A stretch of 64,000 bases of DNA. Source: Mycocentrospora acerina. Its lineage: Eukaryota > Ascomycota > Dothideomycetes > Pleosporales. The position numbers were made by a program, and so were the translations under genes. The stretch is taken from the NCBI GenBank assembly GCA_022701365.1, contig JAKUHH010000030.1, positions 621,107-685,106 on the forward strand. Direction: 5' to 3'. The notes under the pieces were generated by a model. The model saw nothing but the letters and a program-made list of their open reading frames with translations, was not told the DNA's origin and made no database searches. Below, in pieces: positions 1-12,024 of this stretch (positions are counted from its first letter, which is position 1; the number at the start of each line of letters is the position of its first letter).

Positions 1-643
1 ACCTGTGCCATCTTCTTCACTCTCAACGCCACCTGGACTGTCGACCGCTTCGGCCGCAAGTTCCTGTTCATCCTCGGTGGTATTGGTATGGGTCTGTGCA
101 TGATCGTCACTGCGACTGTGGAAACACAAACGCCATCGATCGACGGTGCAAAGTCGCAGCCTGTAGCTATCGCGATTGTATTCATGATGTTCCTCTTCGC
201 TTTCTTCTGTAAGTTACCACATTATCTTAATGTTTCTTTACACACTTTGCTAACAACCATCAGACAAGCCATCTTGGGGTGCTACCGTCTGGATTTTCAC
301 CGCTGAAATCTTCTCCATGAACGTTCGTGCCCAGGCTGTGGGTATGTGCTCGCAGACACAAAATGTGGCCAACTCGATCTTCCAACAGTTCTTCCCCATC
401 TTCCTCAAGAACGAAGGCTTCTACGCCTTTTACATGTTCGCGGGTATCAACTTCCTTCTGGCTCTCTTCGTCTGGTTCTTTGTGCCAGAGACCAAGAACG
501 TCAGCCTCGAAGAGATGGACGCCATGTTTGGTGGAGCCAACCATGTTGTGGCTGGCGCTGAGATGGAGCACAAGGAAGTGGACCGACATGCCAGTATTGC
601 GATTGAGCATGAGGGCAAGACTATCACAGAGCGAAGGGAGTAG
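1..643 (+). CDS. MFS sugar transporter, C-terminal part (5' partial)
   Basis: This is the 3' end of a proton-coupled sugar porter of the major facilitator superfamily, a plasma-membrane protein importing hexoses or related sugars. The window opens inside the gene. Two exons are visible, 1..208 and 264..643; the intron 209..263 starts GTAAGT and ends CAG. Joined they give about 195 residues. The loop motif VDRFGRKFLFILGG after a membrane span is the sugar-porter signature between helices 8 and 9, and PETKNVSLEEMD after the last span is the family PETKG-type motif. At least three hydrophobic segments lie between them. The tail after PETK is short and charged. The exact substrate cannot be read from this part. 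Family call is firm; the 5' half lies outside the window. Confidence 0.93.
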
Positions 644-1114
644 GCTAATGGTTTCTAATGAGAATATGTTTTGAGTTCAATGTGCTTATGCGAAGAATGT
701 AATCAAGCTTCAATAATACAGTTACACAAACCACTTTGTCAAGAGCCTAACGCATGAGACCACACACCCTTGGTACGATCTTTCTTGTTCGCAAAAGGTA
801 CGCCAGTGCAAGTCAAATTTGTGGATTCATTGAGTGTAACATACTCCGATTGTTGGAAGCAATTTGTGTAAGAATACAGCTGGTTCGTCCTTCCACTGTG
901 TAGGCTCCCAAACCTGGTATTCAGGACCTCAACTACGGTTCACGCTCAGTCTGACCTATCAGCTACCTCCCAACAAAGCATTATGGGATTTACGTATCCA
1001 AGAATCGATGTCTCTGAGATATAATCACTTCTATGCTTTCTTCTTTCCTTTCGTTCCTTACTCTCAATAATAACACCAAACTCTTCAATTTACAAACCTC
1101 AAATAACGCTCGCC
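644..1114. other. Intergenic: transporter 3' region and upstream of orphan ORF
   Basis: This 471-bp stretch holds the probable 3' UTR of the transporter and the flank of the ORF at 1115. I see no conserved protein, RNA gene or repeat in it. Confidence 0.5.
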
Positions 1115-1702
1115 ATGCAGCCAACAGATTCCCTCTTCTCAGACATCATCTCAGGATGCTATTCTATTCCTCCCCCCACACACATCGAGCCAAAGTCACG
1201 CTCAAAAAACCTCACGTCTACAAGACCTGCCGATGAGGGCTCCCCAATGGCCACCTCTCAGCCTATTCGTATCCGGCCCGAGGAGACAGCAGGCGGCGAG
1301 AAGACAAAGAATAAACAGCGGCAACAGCAAAATCAGCAATACCATAATTTGAAGCTACTTCCTGCTCGCGTGCACCATCACCTTCACGAGGATATTGCAG
1401 ACTATCATCCTCCTGGTGCTTCGGGCTGGGCGGCCTCACGGGAAAAGCATTTGAAAGATGGGGAGCGACCTTTGGGACTGGGGCTTTGGGGTGGAGTGAT
1501 TCCGAGGGGAGAGAAGAGTTTTCCGGCTGGAACTTGTGGAATAGTGGAGAGGAGGGATGTGGACATTTTTTGTGAGATTGAGAAAGGTGATGAGAAGAGC
1601 TGTGTAGGGGAGGGAGAGGTGACTAAAGAAGAACAGAAGAAAGCCGTGGTTCGAAGGAGAGGAAAGAGATTGAGGAGGAGAGGTGGTTTCGCATATAGGT
1701 GA
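1115..1702 (+). CDS. Hypothetical protein, 195 aa, orphan
   Basis: This single uninterrupted reading frame of 195 codons resembles no family I know. The N-terminal half is polar and rich in Gln, Pro and Thr (a run of Gln/Asn near residues 70-80). The middle contains His-rich and Gly/Trp patches (HHHLHEDIADYHPPGASGW). The C-terminus is strongly basic (VVRRRGKRLRRRGGFAYR) and could act as a nuclear signal or nucleic-acid contact; that is inference. No signal peptide or membrane span is visible. It sits between two plus-strand genes with room for its own promoter and 3' UTR. It could be a lineage-specific gene or a chance ORF. The length without a stop at about 50% GC gives modest support. Confidence 0.45.
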   Translation: MQPTDSLFSDIISGCYSIPPPTHIEPKSRSKNLTSTRPADEGSPMATSQPIRIRPEETAGGEKTKNKQRQQQNQQYHNLKLLPARVHHHLHEDIADYHPPGASGWAASREKHLKDGERPLGLGLWGGVIPRGEKSFPAGTCGIVERRDVDIFCEIEKGDEKSCVGEGEVTKEEQKKAVVRRRGKRLRRRGGFAYR

Positions 1703-2145
1703 ACAGTAGTTTGTTTTCTCATTGTTAGTTTTCAATTTTTTTACGTGTAAGCATGGCACTGTTGGAAAAAAGGTGAGATTTTGTTATTTTTTTTTTTCAC
1801 TTTGTGGTTGGACAGAGCAAGATGTCCATGGTTGAGATAGAGTGACAACAGTAGACATGACAAACAAATTCAGGCTATTTGCAGCATTGGTATCCACAAG
1901 AACCCCATACTTATGTGCAAAGCGCGTAGTTCCACAGTTCAGAGGCATGACAGCACGTCATTCGCGCTAAAAGAATTCGATGGTCTCCTACCAAACGCGT
2001 GCTCAACATTGCGAATGCGGCGTTCAGCATTAAAGGTAGATAAAATCTCTCCGCCTGCTTTTCTTGCCCGCTTTTCCTATTAAACTCATTTCCTGCTTCA
2101 TAAAAAATACCAATTTCTCCTCCCATCTTTTGTAAAACTTCCAAA
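1703..2145. other. Intergenic, upstream of MET14
   Basis: This 443-bp stretch contains a T-rich run near 1780 and the probable APS kinase promoter. I see no gene or RNA in it. Confidence 0.5.
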
Positions 2146-2894
2146 ATGGCAACGTGAGTACCCCCACCATGCCCCGCCATCACCCCCCAGAGCAAGTCGC
2201 TGACACGGGCACAGCAACATCACCTGGCACCCATCTCTCTCCCGCGCTGAGCGCAATTCGTTCCGCAAGCAAAAGGGCTTCACAATCTGGTTCACTGGCC
2301 TCTCCGCGTCAGGAAAGTCGACTATTGCAACAGCCCTCGAGCAGCACCTGCTGCACCTTGGCTTCGCTGCCTACCGTCTCGATGGCGACAATGTGCGCTT
2401 TGGACTGAACAAGGACCTGGGATTCACCGAGAAGGACAGGAATGAGAACATCCGCCGGATAGCAGAGGTGTGTGCTACTGTGCAGTGAATTGCGAGTGGT
2501 AGATCAGTGCTGACGTTTGTGGGATACCTAGGTCGCGAAGCTCTTTGCAGACAGCTCCACCATCGCCATCACATCCTTCATTTCGCCATACAAAGCAGAC
2601 CGCACCGTGGCACGCGAGTTGCACGCCGTCACTACCGGCGACGATGAGCCACTAGCCTTTGTCGAGGTCTTTGTCGACATCCCGCTTGAGGTTGCCGAGG
2701 CTCGGGACCCCAAGGGCTTGTACAAGAAGGCGCGTGAGGGCAAGATCCCTGAGTTCACAGGAATCAGCGCACCGTACGAGGCACCGGAAAATGCCGAGAT
2801 TCACATCAGGAGTGACCTGAAGAGTGTTGAGGAGAGCGTCAAGGAGATTGTGGATTATTTACAGGGACGAGGATTGTTGACTCTGGAGAAGTAA
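2146..2894 (+). CDS. MET14: Adenylyl-sulfate (APS) kinase
   Basis: This enzyme phosphorylates adenosine 5'-phosphosulfate with ATP to make PAPS in sulfate assimilation, in the cytosol. Exons are 2146..2153, 2215..2467 and 2532..2894, giving 207 aa, the usual length for fungal APS kinase. The first exon encodes only the ATG and about one and a half more codons, so the start depends on the tiny exon ATGGCAAC followed by GTGAGT. It joins at CACAG to give MATNITWHP, the family N-terminus. The P-loop GLSASGKS is at residues 31-38. Family segments RLDGDNVRFGLNKDLGF, the region around ARELHA, and DPKGLYKKAREGKIPEFTG all follow in order. No sulfurylase domain is fused. Introns are 61 and 64 nt. The assignment is secure. 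Confidence 0.97.
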
Positions 2895-4564
2895 ATAGAA
2901 TTATAGTGTCTTGGTGATTTGAGTTTGCAAGATGGAATACATACTACTGGATAGTGGGTACGCAATGCAGCCCATGGTGCTCGAGAGGAGTATCTAAACT
3001 TCAAATACCCAATCTAGATTTCGCTCGCCATCAAAGTGAAGCGTCTACTTATTCCATTGTTCAAGATTCGGTCCTCTTGAATTACGGGCTACTCCATCAG
3101 GCGCCAGTGGCCGATTTCGCACCATAGCCTTTCCTCTTTCTCTCTCCTTCTCCGACGGTTCGAAACTTCGGGCTTACAGTGTTCGCATAAACCCGTTGAG
3201 ATTGGTCCACAAATACAATCAGTTACATAGTTCTCGACGAAACCGGAAGTTACCACATGGATTCGTGTTATTGTATTGTTGCGAGACAAGACGTGGATCC
3301 TAGTGCATACTAAGAACGAACGGCCCTTCAACTCGAACCTATAGGTAAAGTCTTATAGGTGGGGGAAAATAATTACTTAGAAGGGATGATGCTGGAGCTA
3401 GCGCCTCATTCGCACACGGTTCGCATGCTAATCCCTGCCCACGATAACTAGCAGCATGACTGCAGATATCTTCATAGGCAACGTTTCAAAAGCGATGATG
3501 AATTGCTTCAACCACCCCAAACAAACTACCTGCATGCGCAAAAAGAAAAGAAAGAAAAGAAAATATAGACGCACCCATCACAAGCACCACGAAAAAAAAA
3601 TCTGCCTCCCACCGACCGCTACAACACTTTCTTCAAGACACCCCAACCTTTCACGCGGACGCAGATGCAAAAGCAAAAAACACAACCCCCGCCTTCTGCC
3701 CTCCTCCCACACACTCTGGAAAACCCTCCGTATCCCTCAGCCTACTCACTGCAGTCACTCGTAGATACACGCAAAAAAAACCTCAATCATCGGAGATACA
3801 TCAGCGACGCAATATCCCAAAAGGCCCCGAACCCACCTTCATCTCGGCCTAACCTTCCTCCCCCCTTCCCAAAGAAACACAACATGCATGACCAAGGCCC
3901 TCCCTGAACCTTCCCCCCCAATGTGACATGACGTGACGCAATGCAACGCAAACGCAACCCATTGCAACGTGCCGTGACGTTTGGCTAAAAACATTAAAGA
4001 CCGTTTTCTGCAATACGCACGCGAGATTCGATATTGTGAGGAAGGTCCACTGGGTGGGCATGGACGACAATCCGCACGGTAGGATGGATTTGGGTCCCGC
4101 GAGCTAGCATCTCGGCTGTGGCCGGCCGTGCGTTCGTGCGTGGCCTGATTAACGAAGAGCAAAGGGAGCCGCTTCCATGCCATGCTGGGAGGTCCTAGTT
4201 GACGGGCTGGGGTGGCCTGGGTGCGACAAGTGGGGTGGCGGCGGGTAGCATCGCGATGACCGAATGGGGGGTTTTGGGGTGATGCTTGGAAGGCTGTGGA
4301 ATGTGAAACACTAACAGGTGCCGAGGAGGTAAAAAGTCATTTGCAGAATTTTGTGGCGAGGCAAGGGAAAAGCAACAACATTGTGCATTTGCAGGATGCA
4401 GGAGGAGTATGAGGAAGACGACTTTGCGTAGTGGATCCATGGCCGAGTCGGATTGTCTTTCCAAGCCTGAGATAGGTTGAGTGCTAGTCGAGTCGCGACG
4501 ATGTCATTACTGACTCTATACAATACTTTTCCTAGATACCCTGATTGTAATCCATGCCATTTTT
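2895..4564. other. Convergent intergenic gap (1.67 kb) between MET14 and BCD1
   Basis: Both neighbours end here, so only 3' UTRs are expected, yet the gap is 1.67 kb. The plus strand from about 3510 to 3910 is strongly A/C rich with A-runs near 3590 and 3775. Near 3925-3980 there are repeated CGTGACG and GCAACGCAA-like words. No reading frame resembles a known protein and splice-joined frames gave nothing convincing. A non-coding transcript is possible but unsupported. Confidence 0.4.
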
Positions 4565-5871
4565 CTATAGTGAACCAAGATCCTGCTTCAATACATCAAG
4601 GATTCTCTTGCTGTCCACCTCCTCCCCCTGTACATCTCCACCCTGTTCCTCATCCCTCAGTCTCCTCAGAATCTCAGGGTCTACCTCTTTCATGAGTTCC
4701 TCAAACTCTTTCTGCTCTTCTCCCTCCTGTTTGATGTACTCCTCCTCTAGCATAAACCCCTCCGGAAGTTCAGTCATGGAGCTTGAGAATGTGTAGATGG
4801 TGGGAAACTCGAGAACGGTACGGCCGCGCAGACATTCGCCGAGCGTAGCCGAGGGTGAGAGTGGGATGAGGACATGTCGGCTCGTGCTAGTTCGTGGACG
4901 CAAAAGGAAGAATTGGCATTTCGACGAATCGCTTGGAGAGTCAATGCCGGCTTTTCTGGCTTCTTCACCTTGCTGTTTAATACTTTGCTCTACGTGATCC
5001 ACTGTTCTGGAAGCTGGAATGAGGTGTGCGTGTTCTGACTTCTCATCGTGTTTATCGACTTGTAGTACCGTATTATGTTCCTCTGAGACATTTTCAGTAC
5101 TGGGTATGCTCTGACCCTTGATATCCGCGTCAGTTTCAGTGGTTCGCTTCCTTTTCCTCGCAGTGCCTTCTTCAACTACAAGTGCCTTTGATAACTGACA
5201 GGTAGATGATGTGTTGGTCAGCACCCTGTCCTTGTCGTGGGTCATCCACTCGACTGTCCAGACAACGTTTCTATGCCATGTTAGCGAATCACATAAAAAA
5301 GACACTAAAGCTAAATTTACTTTGTTTTGGCAACTCGGTGCGTCTTGTTCTCCTTCTGCCTGCTCAATCCTTTGGGCGCTCGAATCAGGGTGACACCGAC
5401 CGCCGCCGCCAGGTTAATGAGTTGAGGCTGCGACCTTGACGAGGGCTTTTGATCAAACGACTGCGATGAATCCTGGTCGTTAAAATTCCTCTCTGCCTTT
5501 GCCATATCTCGTTCTATTCCAGTGAGGAAGTTGAAGTCATGGTCAATACCAGCTGGTGTTGACAGCTGCGACTTCTTTACGAATTTTGTAGGGTCGCGTT
5601 TGCCTGAGCATTGCGCCCATTGTTGGTGGCGCTTGTAACATGGCAGCGAGCATGTGCGTGCGGAGCAACCTGGACATTTATACTTGGATGTGTTGGTGTT
5701 GCTGGAAGTGTGTCAGTTGAGACATGTCTCTCTCTGTAGGCAATCACAGGTAGCAGGAAATATGAATAATGATGCTAGAGAGCTTTTGTTCACGATTAAT
5801 GTAAGAGAGTTATGCCACTTGTGAACGTACCATATGCCGCATAGGTCACTTAATAGGGTTTGGTCTGACAT
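4565..5871 (-). CDS. BCD1: Box C/D snoRNA assembly protein BCD1 (zf-HIT)
   Basis: BCD1 is a nuclear assembly factor needed to build and stabilise box C/D snoRNPs. Minus-strand exons are 5831..5871, 5321..5701 and 4565..5270, giving 375 aa, close to yeast Bcd1. The N-terminus is a zinc-finger HIT domain: LCGICN, then KYKCPGCSARTCSLPCYKRH, then QQWAQCSGKRD, which supplies the expected Cys/His ligands across the first intron. The start codon at 5871 gives MSDQTLLSDLCGIC. After a helical region (DFNFLTGIERDMAKAERN) comes the conserved block VVWTVEWMTHDKDRVL just after the second intron. The C-terminal region has Lys/Glu-rich linkers and an acidic helix. Introns begin GTACGT and GTAAAT. It ends toward MET14 and is divergent from the DENN gene. 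Confidence 0.93.
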
Positions 5872-7979
5872 TCTGACGCGTGGTCCCGTGATATCGAGTC
5901 GCAATTCGCGGCTGTCAGATATCGAATAGAGCAGCAAGAGCAGCAGTGCGCGCAGAACTGCTGACAGTTGGCTGAACGAAAACTCTATGGCGCAATAACA
6001 AGGCGGATAGAAGGCGAGACTGGCGTGCTGGCGATGCAGGCGCTGGTGTTTTGAGTGGCGTCGGCAAGGAAGTTGCTGTTGGGTCAGGTATTCCGAGTGA
6101 GGAAGCTTTGATGCTCGCTAATTTTTCACAAGATCAGCTCGCACCCAACAGCGAGCACTGTGTCACAAACCGGTGATCTCAATAACGGCGGCAAAAATCT
6201 CTTGCTAAAGTCTATCCGTCTCTACATACTATACAACATGATGGCCTGCTAGTTACCGCACACTGCATAAAGATTGTGCCTCGCCAAGATTGGTTGGTCG
6301 TTGCCCTTTTCCAAGCATAGTGTTGAGCCCTGGAGGTTGATAGTTTAGTTAGATCCTTCCTTAGCCATTCTAGTTGTTAGTTGGCCATGCCATGATTCCC
6401 GACATGATGTAGGCATTGCGAAAGTTTAGTAGCTCAAGCTAGTTTGATATCAGACTCATGGCGTAGATGGAGTCGGCCATTTCTCCCGATTACGAGCTTT
6501 CGCAACTTGGGCCCACGTGTGCACGACACTTTAGAGACTCGTGGAAGACCAGAACGTGTCAGCATTGTAGTTCTCGTAAGCACCTGGGATTGAGCATCGA
6601 AAGCTTGGAATCGTTTAGTGACAGTGGTGGCGAATCAATTCTCCACTCGCGCGTACCGGGTTGATCCAGGTGGTGATCAAACTCCACACTACCTAATCAG
6701 CTGGGGCATTACGCGGACAAGAGAGGAGAATCCTGAGTCTGCGCTCCCACGTGAATTCCAGAGTGAATAATGGACTTGGGTTAGTTTCTGGCGACGTCGG
6801 TTTGTTGTTCACAGTTGCACGACTCTGGTATCCCGGTCAACTCGGAAGGCCAACAATCGGTTGTTTCAGCCCCACTGTCATGGCTGCGATCCGCGCACTC
6901 GTATGGACAACAGCCACGGACAAACTCGACACGACGTGAAGCTACTGCATGGCTGGAGACGCGACTGTGGAGAGAGTCTTGGGGAAACAGCGACTGTCCG
7001 GATCACTGGCAAGCTCGCGAAGACGATTGACACTGGATGGTTGTGAAGGCCGATCGGCATACCTGTCAGGGTCCAGGGGCGCGAAGGTGATTTACGACAA
7101 GTCGCTCATGCATGGTGCTGTAGGATTCACACTGCAGCTCTTCGCAATGCGTACATGGTTGTGAATCAAGTCGAGCCGAAAACGGCTCTCAGCATGAAAA
7201 GGCACCATGCGCATTATTGCCACTGTCAGCGGGGATATATCCGCTGCTCTGACTGTCTGCCCGTTTATTGAAGCTCAGATCTGGTACCGATGATACAAGC
7301 GTGTGTCCCTGAGAGCCGGAGAGATAGTTGCTGTGTACAGCCGCATCTTCTCACTCCCCATCGTGTCATGATCCAATTGGGACCGCGCATGCACACTTGT
7401 ATCGCTGTCCTGGCTCTGCGCTGGCGACACGTTGCTGGCATCACGACATCACAACATGCTCTTCTGGATCAACGCGCCAAGAGACGTTGCAATGCACACG
7501 GCACAGGAGTGAGAACGCCCACGACGCTCGGCGGCATGCGCCCCTGACGGCCACCACCCTCGGAGTCCGTCTCAACTGAGAAGCGGATTGGCAGGGACAG
7601 GCCTTCATTTCCTGAACTGGGACTTGTGAACCCACCCATGCTAGCGTTCGGATCGTTATCCTCTAAACCTTAGCCCGAGCTTCAAGGGCTGGCGCAGGCA
7701 CCCAAAAGAAGTCGGACCCGCCTCCTCGTGGATTCCCCTTGCTGCTGCACTCCTCACTGCATACCCGCAGCAAGGTTGATCTTGAGCCCTCGATTGACAG
7801 AGTGCGTTAACGTGCTCTCGTCTGCTCTGATCGGCCCAGTCTGCCCTCTGGATTCCCTTCACACCCTCGAATGTCCTGCCTGTCGTTATAACAACTCTGT
7901 CAACCCCCCGGATTCATCTCCACTCATCGCGCATCGCTTTGCTCCAAAACCACGGGATAAACAGTAAATTCTTTTTACA
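5872..7979. other. Divergent intergenic gap (2.1 kb) BCD1 / DENN gene
   Basis: This region should hold the promoters of both flanking genes. I read it on both strands and found no conserved protein, no tRNA box-B sequence and no long repeat. The many short frames are of chance length. The sequence just before 7980 becomes C/A rich, like a leader. Confidence 0.45.
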
Positions 7980-10855
7980 ATGGCGCCCTCCCTGAGCATG
8001 CGACCTCGCACGGGCGAGCGACCTCCCACGAGAGACAACCCAGATCACAGCCTCATTATCCCAAGTCGAACATCTTCACTCCACTCGCGAATCACCCAAC
8101 CGCTTCCCTCGACATTGAACGTAAAGTCCGGGGCGAGGAGTCCCAAGACTTTGACCCATGCATACATGGTATGCGGCGTGGGAAGAGAGCCATCGCAATG
8201 GGTCAAGGCGCCTACTCCGGCCCAGGGCAAGATTGGGCACATGAAGGGGGCAGTAGGAACATTCTGGCTTCCAGAGATTTTGGGAAGCAGTCCGAGGTTG
8301 GAGCAGGACAATGAGATTGCACGGTCTCTTCACGCTGCCATGCGCGTACGTCCTTCCCTTCTGCTTGACGAGACATGCCTTCTGACTGAGTATGACAGGC
8401 TTGCTTTCCTCACGATGTTGAGATATGTACCGGAAGGAGCCAGCCACATTGTGTGCATCATTCCTTCGTTCTTCAGCAGGATTCGTCGCACACTCTTTAC
8501 GGAATCGCCTTGCGCGTATGGTCTCGCGCCGACGAGAAGAGGGCCGAGACAATCCGCGACCTGCGCAGGCGGATCGAGCCAGATTTCTTCGACAACCCAG
8601 AGGAAATTTACTGGATCCCGTACTGCTTGAGCTTTCTTTCCCGATACCCCCTTTACAACCTTCTCGGCGACTACCTTCGTGGCATGTGGATCCACTGGAA
8701 TAAGGCAACAAATCTGTTCCACGCTGAGGAAGTTTCTCGCATACTGAGTTTCCCTGCTCCACGATTGAATGATTTGGTTCGGATCGACATGAAAGATTAT
8801 GCGCTGTGCTACCAGTTTCCGTCTTCGCCAACAGGATTTCAAAACTTCTCCATGTGGCCACTCTTTACCTGCCTCTCCATCCCTAATATTGTCGGAGTGA
8901 TAGAGGCTGCAGTGTCGCCAACCCGACGAATCATCTTCACTAGCCATTACCCCGCGGTCCTCACTGTCGTAGCTGAAACCGTGCGATTCTGCGTTAGGGT
9001 GTACGAATGGAGCGGCCTGTATGTACCCGTCGTTCATGCGCGCCATGTCAAGGATCTGGTGCAAGAGCCGGGTCCGTACATTCTGGGTGTAACATCGGAA
9101 TGCCGCTCGCTCTTCACCGCCCCGACAGATGCTCTCGTTATCGATTTGGACCGAAACTTTGTTTTGACATCTAGCCCTCCGAGCGCACTTACTGCTGGCC
9201 AAAGAACCAAGATGATCACGCGTCTCACACAAGCCCTCAATGGTGAGGTGGCACCCACAGGTGTCCCACAACATCTCCGATCGGCGTACGGTGGCGGCAA
9301 GCTGATTCCTGCGGGTCAAATTATCGTAATGCGTGGTGAGGTTGAGAGCGTCCAGGATCCAGATTGGTGGAACCAGGATGCGATTATGTCGGTGATGGAC
9401 CATGTGTGTGAGAAACTGGTATGTATTCATTGTCCAGTTTCCCCTGGTGCTAACGCTAACTTTATCCCACAGGGCCGCAATACTGGAATGAAGGCTATCT
9501 TTGGAGGTACCGTGAAGAAGCCGCTAATGACCAAGGTCTCCATGCGCCACCTGAACGAGCTTGTGCGCGAACGCAACCAGTACTCTCGGGACGCACAGGA
9601 AGCTTGGCAAGATTTCATCAATCTCAAAGGCCGCATGGACACCGAGCTCGGCAAGGTCACAAAACGCAACAACTTCCTGGTCGAGGAGCTCGACAGCTGG
9701 AAGCAGCAGTTCCTCAAGTTCCAGGCTTTTGCTGAGCAGCTTACAAAGGAGACCCAGGATCTCAAGGTCAAGATCGAAACACACAAGCGTGAGAATCGTC
9801 GCCTTACTGGTCTTATCGATCAGCAAAAGGACGACGCAGCGCGACTTACCATTCGCCTCTCTGGAACTGAGAAGCAACGCGATGATGCTTTGGAGGCACT
9901 TGTCCTCCAGCAAGAAATCGCAGAAGAGCTTGAGCGCGAAAGGCAAAGGAACAAGAAGAACCTGGGCGCACTACAACACACCAACGTCGCCATCCTCCGT
10001 CAACGAGACGAGGCTCAACGGGTTGTGCTCCACCTACGCGCACTTATCGAGGGTCAGACGCACCACATGGAGCATATTGTCAAGTCTCTGAACCAGGACG
10101 AGATAACTAGTTACATTGAAGAGGGCTTCGAGGATGTCCCCGAAGAAGATGAGGATGAGGAGCTTGATGCTGCTTCCTTCGTTACTGCTTCTGCAAAGGA
10201 CAGGTCCGAAGTCGGCACTATCCGTGGAGTATCCGGTATTGAGAGCCGCAACGACTCGAGAGCGAGCACAGTTGCTACGCAGCATCTCGACGGCGAAGAC
10301 GTCACACCAGACATGGAGCAGCGCCTCCATGGCAGCCCAGCGCGCAACTCGAAGCGGTTCTCGAACCAGTCCATGGTTGATGTTGCCGACAGGGTGCTCC
10401 GCGACAAAACTGATGCTATCGCATACATTATTCGCAACATTTCCGAGCAATGCGCCGCCGCAGTCGAGGGCCTGCAACTTGCCCAGCGGGCCGACTCCGA
10501 AGACGACCGTCTCAGTGACCGTCGTAGCAGCCTCGGCCAGCAATCGTCCATTTCCCGACGTCACTCTTCCATAGGCAGCGAGTATGGCGATGAGGAGATG
10601 CTCCGCCCCAACCGCGGATCCAGTATCCCTCCCACGCCCGACCTCAGCCACCGGTCAAGCACATCAATGTCGATGGCGAGCGCGTCCACAACGCCGGACA
10701 GGCTGAGCCTGCAGCACCGTATGCACGACGCGCCCGACGTTCCAACTCGCATCTTGGAGCACGACGACGATAGCTACATGCACTCGGAGACGATGCCTGT
10801 TTCCAAATACGCGACACCACTGCGGCAGCGCCAGAGTAACCGGACGATCCGGTAA
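7980..10855 (+). CDS. DENN-domain protein with C-terminal coiled coil
   Basis: DENN proteins usually act as exchange factors for Rab GTPases in membrane traffic. Exons are 7980..8345, 8399..9418 and 9473..10855, giving 922 aa. The uDENN part spans roughly residues 50-150 (THAYMVCGVGREPSQW through ACFPHDVEICTGR, crossing intron 1). The cDENN core follows at about 180-400, with IYWIPYCLSFLSRYPLYN, then SPTRRIIFTSHYPAVL, then TDALVIDLDRNFV. From about 490 to 680 there is a long heptad-rich coiled coil full of Glu, Gln, Arg and Leu. The tail is acidic (EEDEDEELDAASF) and then Ser-rich with many possible phosphosites. Intron 2 (9419..9472, GTATGT...ACAG) is 54 nt and stop-free, so a retained-intron isoform would stay in frame. 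The Rab target cannot be told from sequence. Confidence 0.9.
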
Positions 10856-12024
10856 ATATGCAATTTGCTTTGTTAACCTTTTATCACGCGTAGCTACTTG
10901 GAGAAAGATATACCTACTTTGTTTTTTTCATTCTGTCTGACCAGTGCGTTGTATATTTCCTTGTTGTATTCCTCGCACACTACCACTACCACCACCACCC
11001 ATCACACCCCCCCTTTTTTTTTGAGAGTGTTGTCAGGCGTCGGTGTTTACCAGGTGTTGTTGTCTTTTCTTTTTTCTCTTCGTCTTTTCATTCCTTCTAA
11101 CTATCCTTGAACGAACAGTTTTAGCCAGATCTTGCCGGGCTACCGATCACGAACCTTGCAGGGAGGCCTAGTCAATTTTGAAATTGAGAGGCTGATGAGA
11201 GGGGAGTGGAGAGAGAACGAGAGTGAGCGCACAGAGAGAGGAGGAGGAGGAGGAGGAGGAGGAGGAGGGGGTTTATGAACTCGAGAACGCCAATGAGGGG
11301 TTCTTTCTTTCAATGTGGCGCCATCGGTTGTGTGGGCGTGTAGACGTCCGTCCGTCCGTCTGATGAATGTTTTGTTTGTAGCTTGGTTACTGGTAATACC
11401 ACTTCTTCATTGAGTTTATGATCATCTTTGAAAAAAATCTTTCACACTACTCTTCTTCTTCATGCTTTTGTCTTGTCTAGTCTTGTCTTGTGAATGTGAA
11501 TATATTGCTTGCAAAAAGGTTGATGATTAGCTTTTTGTGTTTGCTCTGCAAAAGCGGCTCGAGTGAGTCCTACAAATAACCAAGTATACTGCGATTGTAT
11601 TAGTTTGTACCATCATCATGGCATCTGCGTTCGGCTTGTGAGGAGGAATTTTATTATTGATCATCAATCTGTAGGCCAAAGAAGAAGACATGCTTGTGGA
11701 AATTTTAATAAAATTTGGTAAATGACATCTTAGGATGGATAATTTAAATGACACCCAGAGAACGGAATTTTTGAAAAAAAAAGAAGTGTAAATAAGAAGT
11801 ATACATGGTGTTCCAACCTATTTTGAATTTACCAAGATGATGTGCCTCGCCCGTTGCAACATCATGTTCGCCCGCTCCCGCTCCCGCATACAGTACATCG
11901 AATGAATTACAAGTTGGCTCCATCAGTTGTGACGTCAAGCGAACCCCTCTCGAGATATCCTCCCAAACTCCTGGAAAAACAAAATGGTATAGAGCGATTG
12001 CGATGGTCTGAAAACAATGTGAAA
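10856..12024. other. Convergent gap between DENN gene and MEP2
   Basis: This stretch of about 1.17 kb holds 3' UTRs and low-complexity sequence: a (CCA)/(ACC)-type run near 10980, T and A homopolymer runs, CCGTCCGTCCGT near 11350 and the GAG repeat listed separately. I see no gene in it. Confidence 0.5.
11239..11268 (+). repeat. (GAG)n microsatellite
   Basis: About ten uninterrupted GAG/AGG triplets lie in the convergent gap, preceded by a GAGA-rich stretch. Confidence 0.85.

Noticed and set aside
8076..9430. Long antisense frames (261 and 366 codons) over the DENN gene
   Set aside because: They lie opposite well-supported DENN exons and cross intron positions. No family resemblance; typical antisense shadows of a biased coding region.
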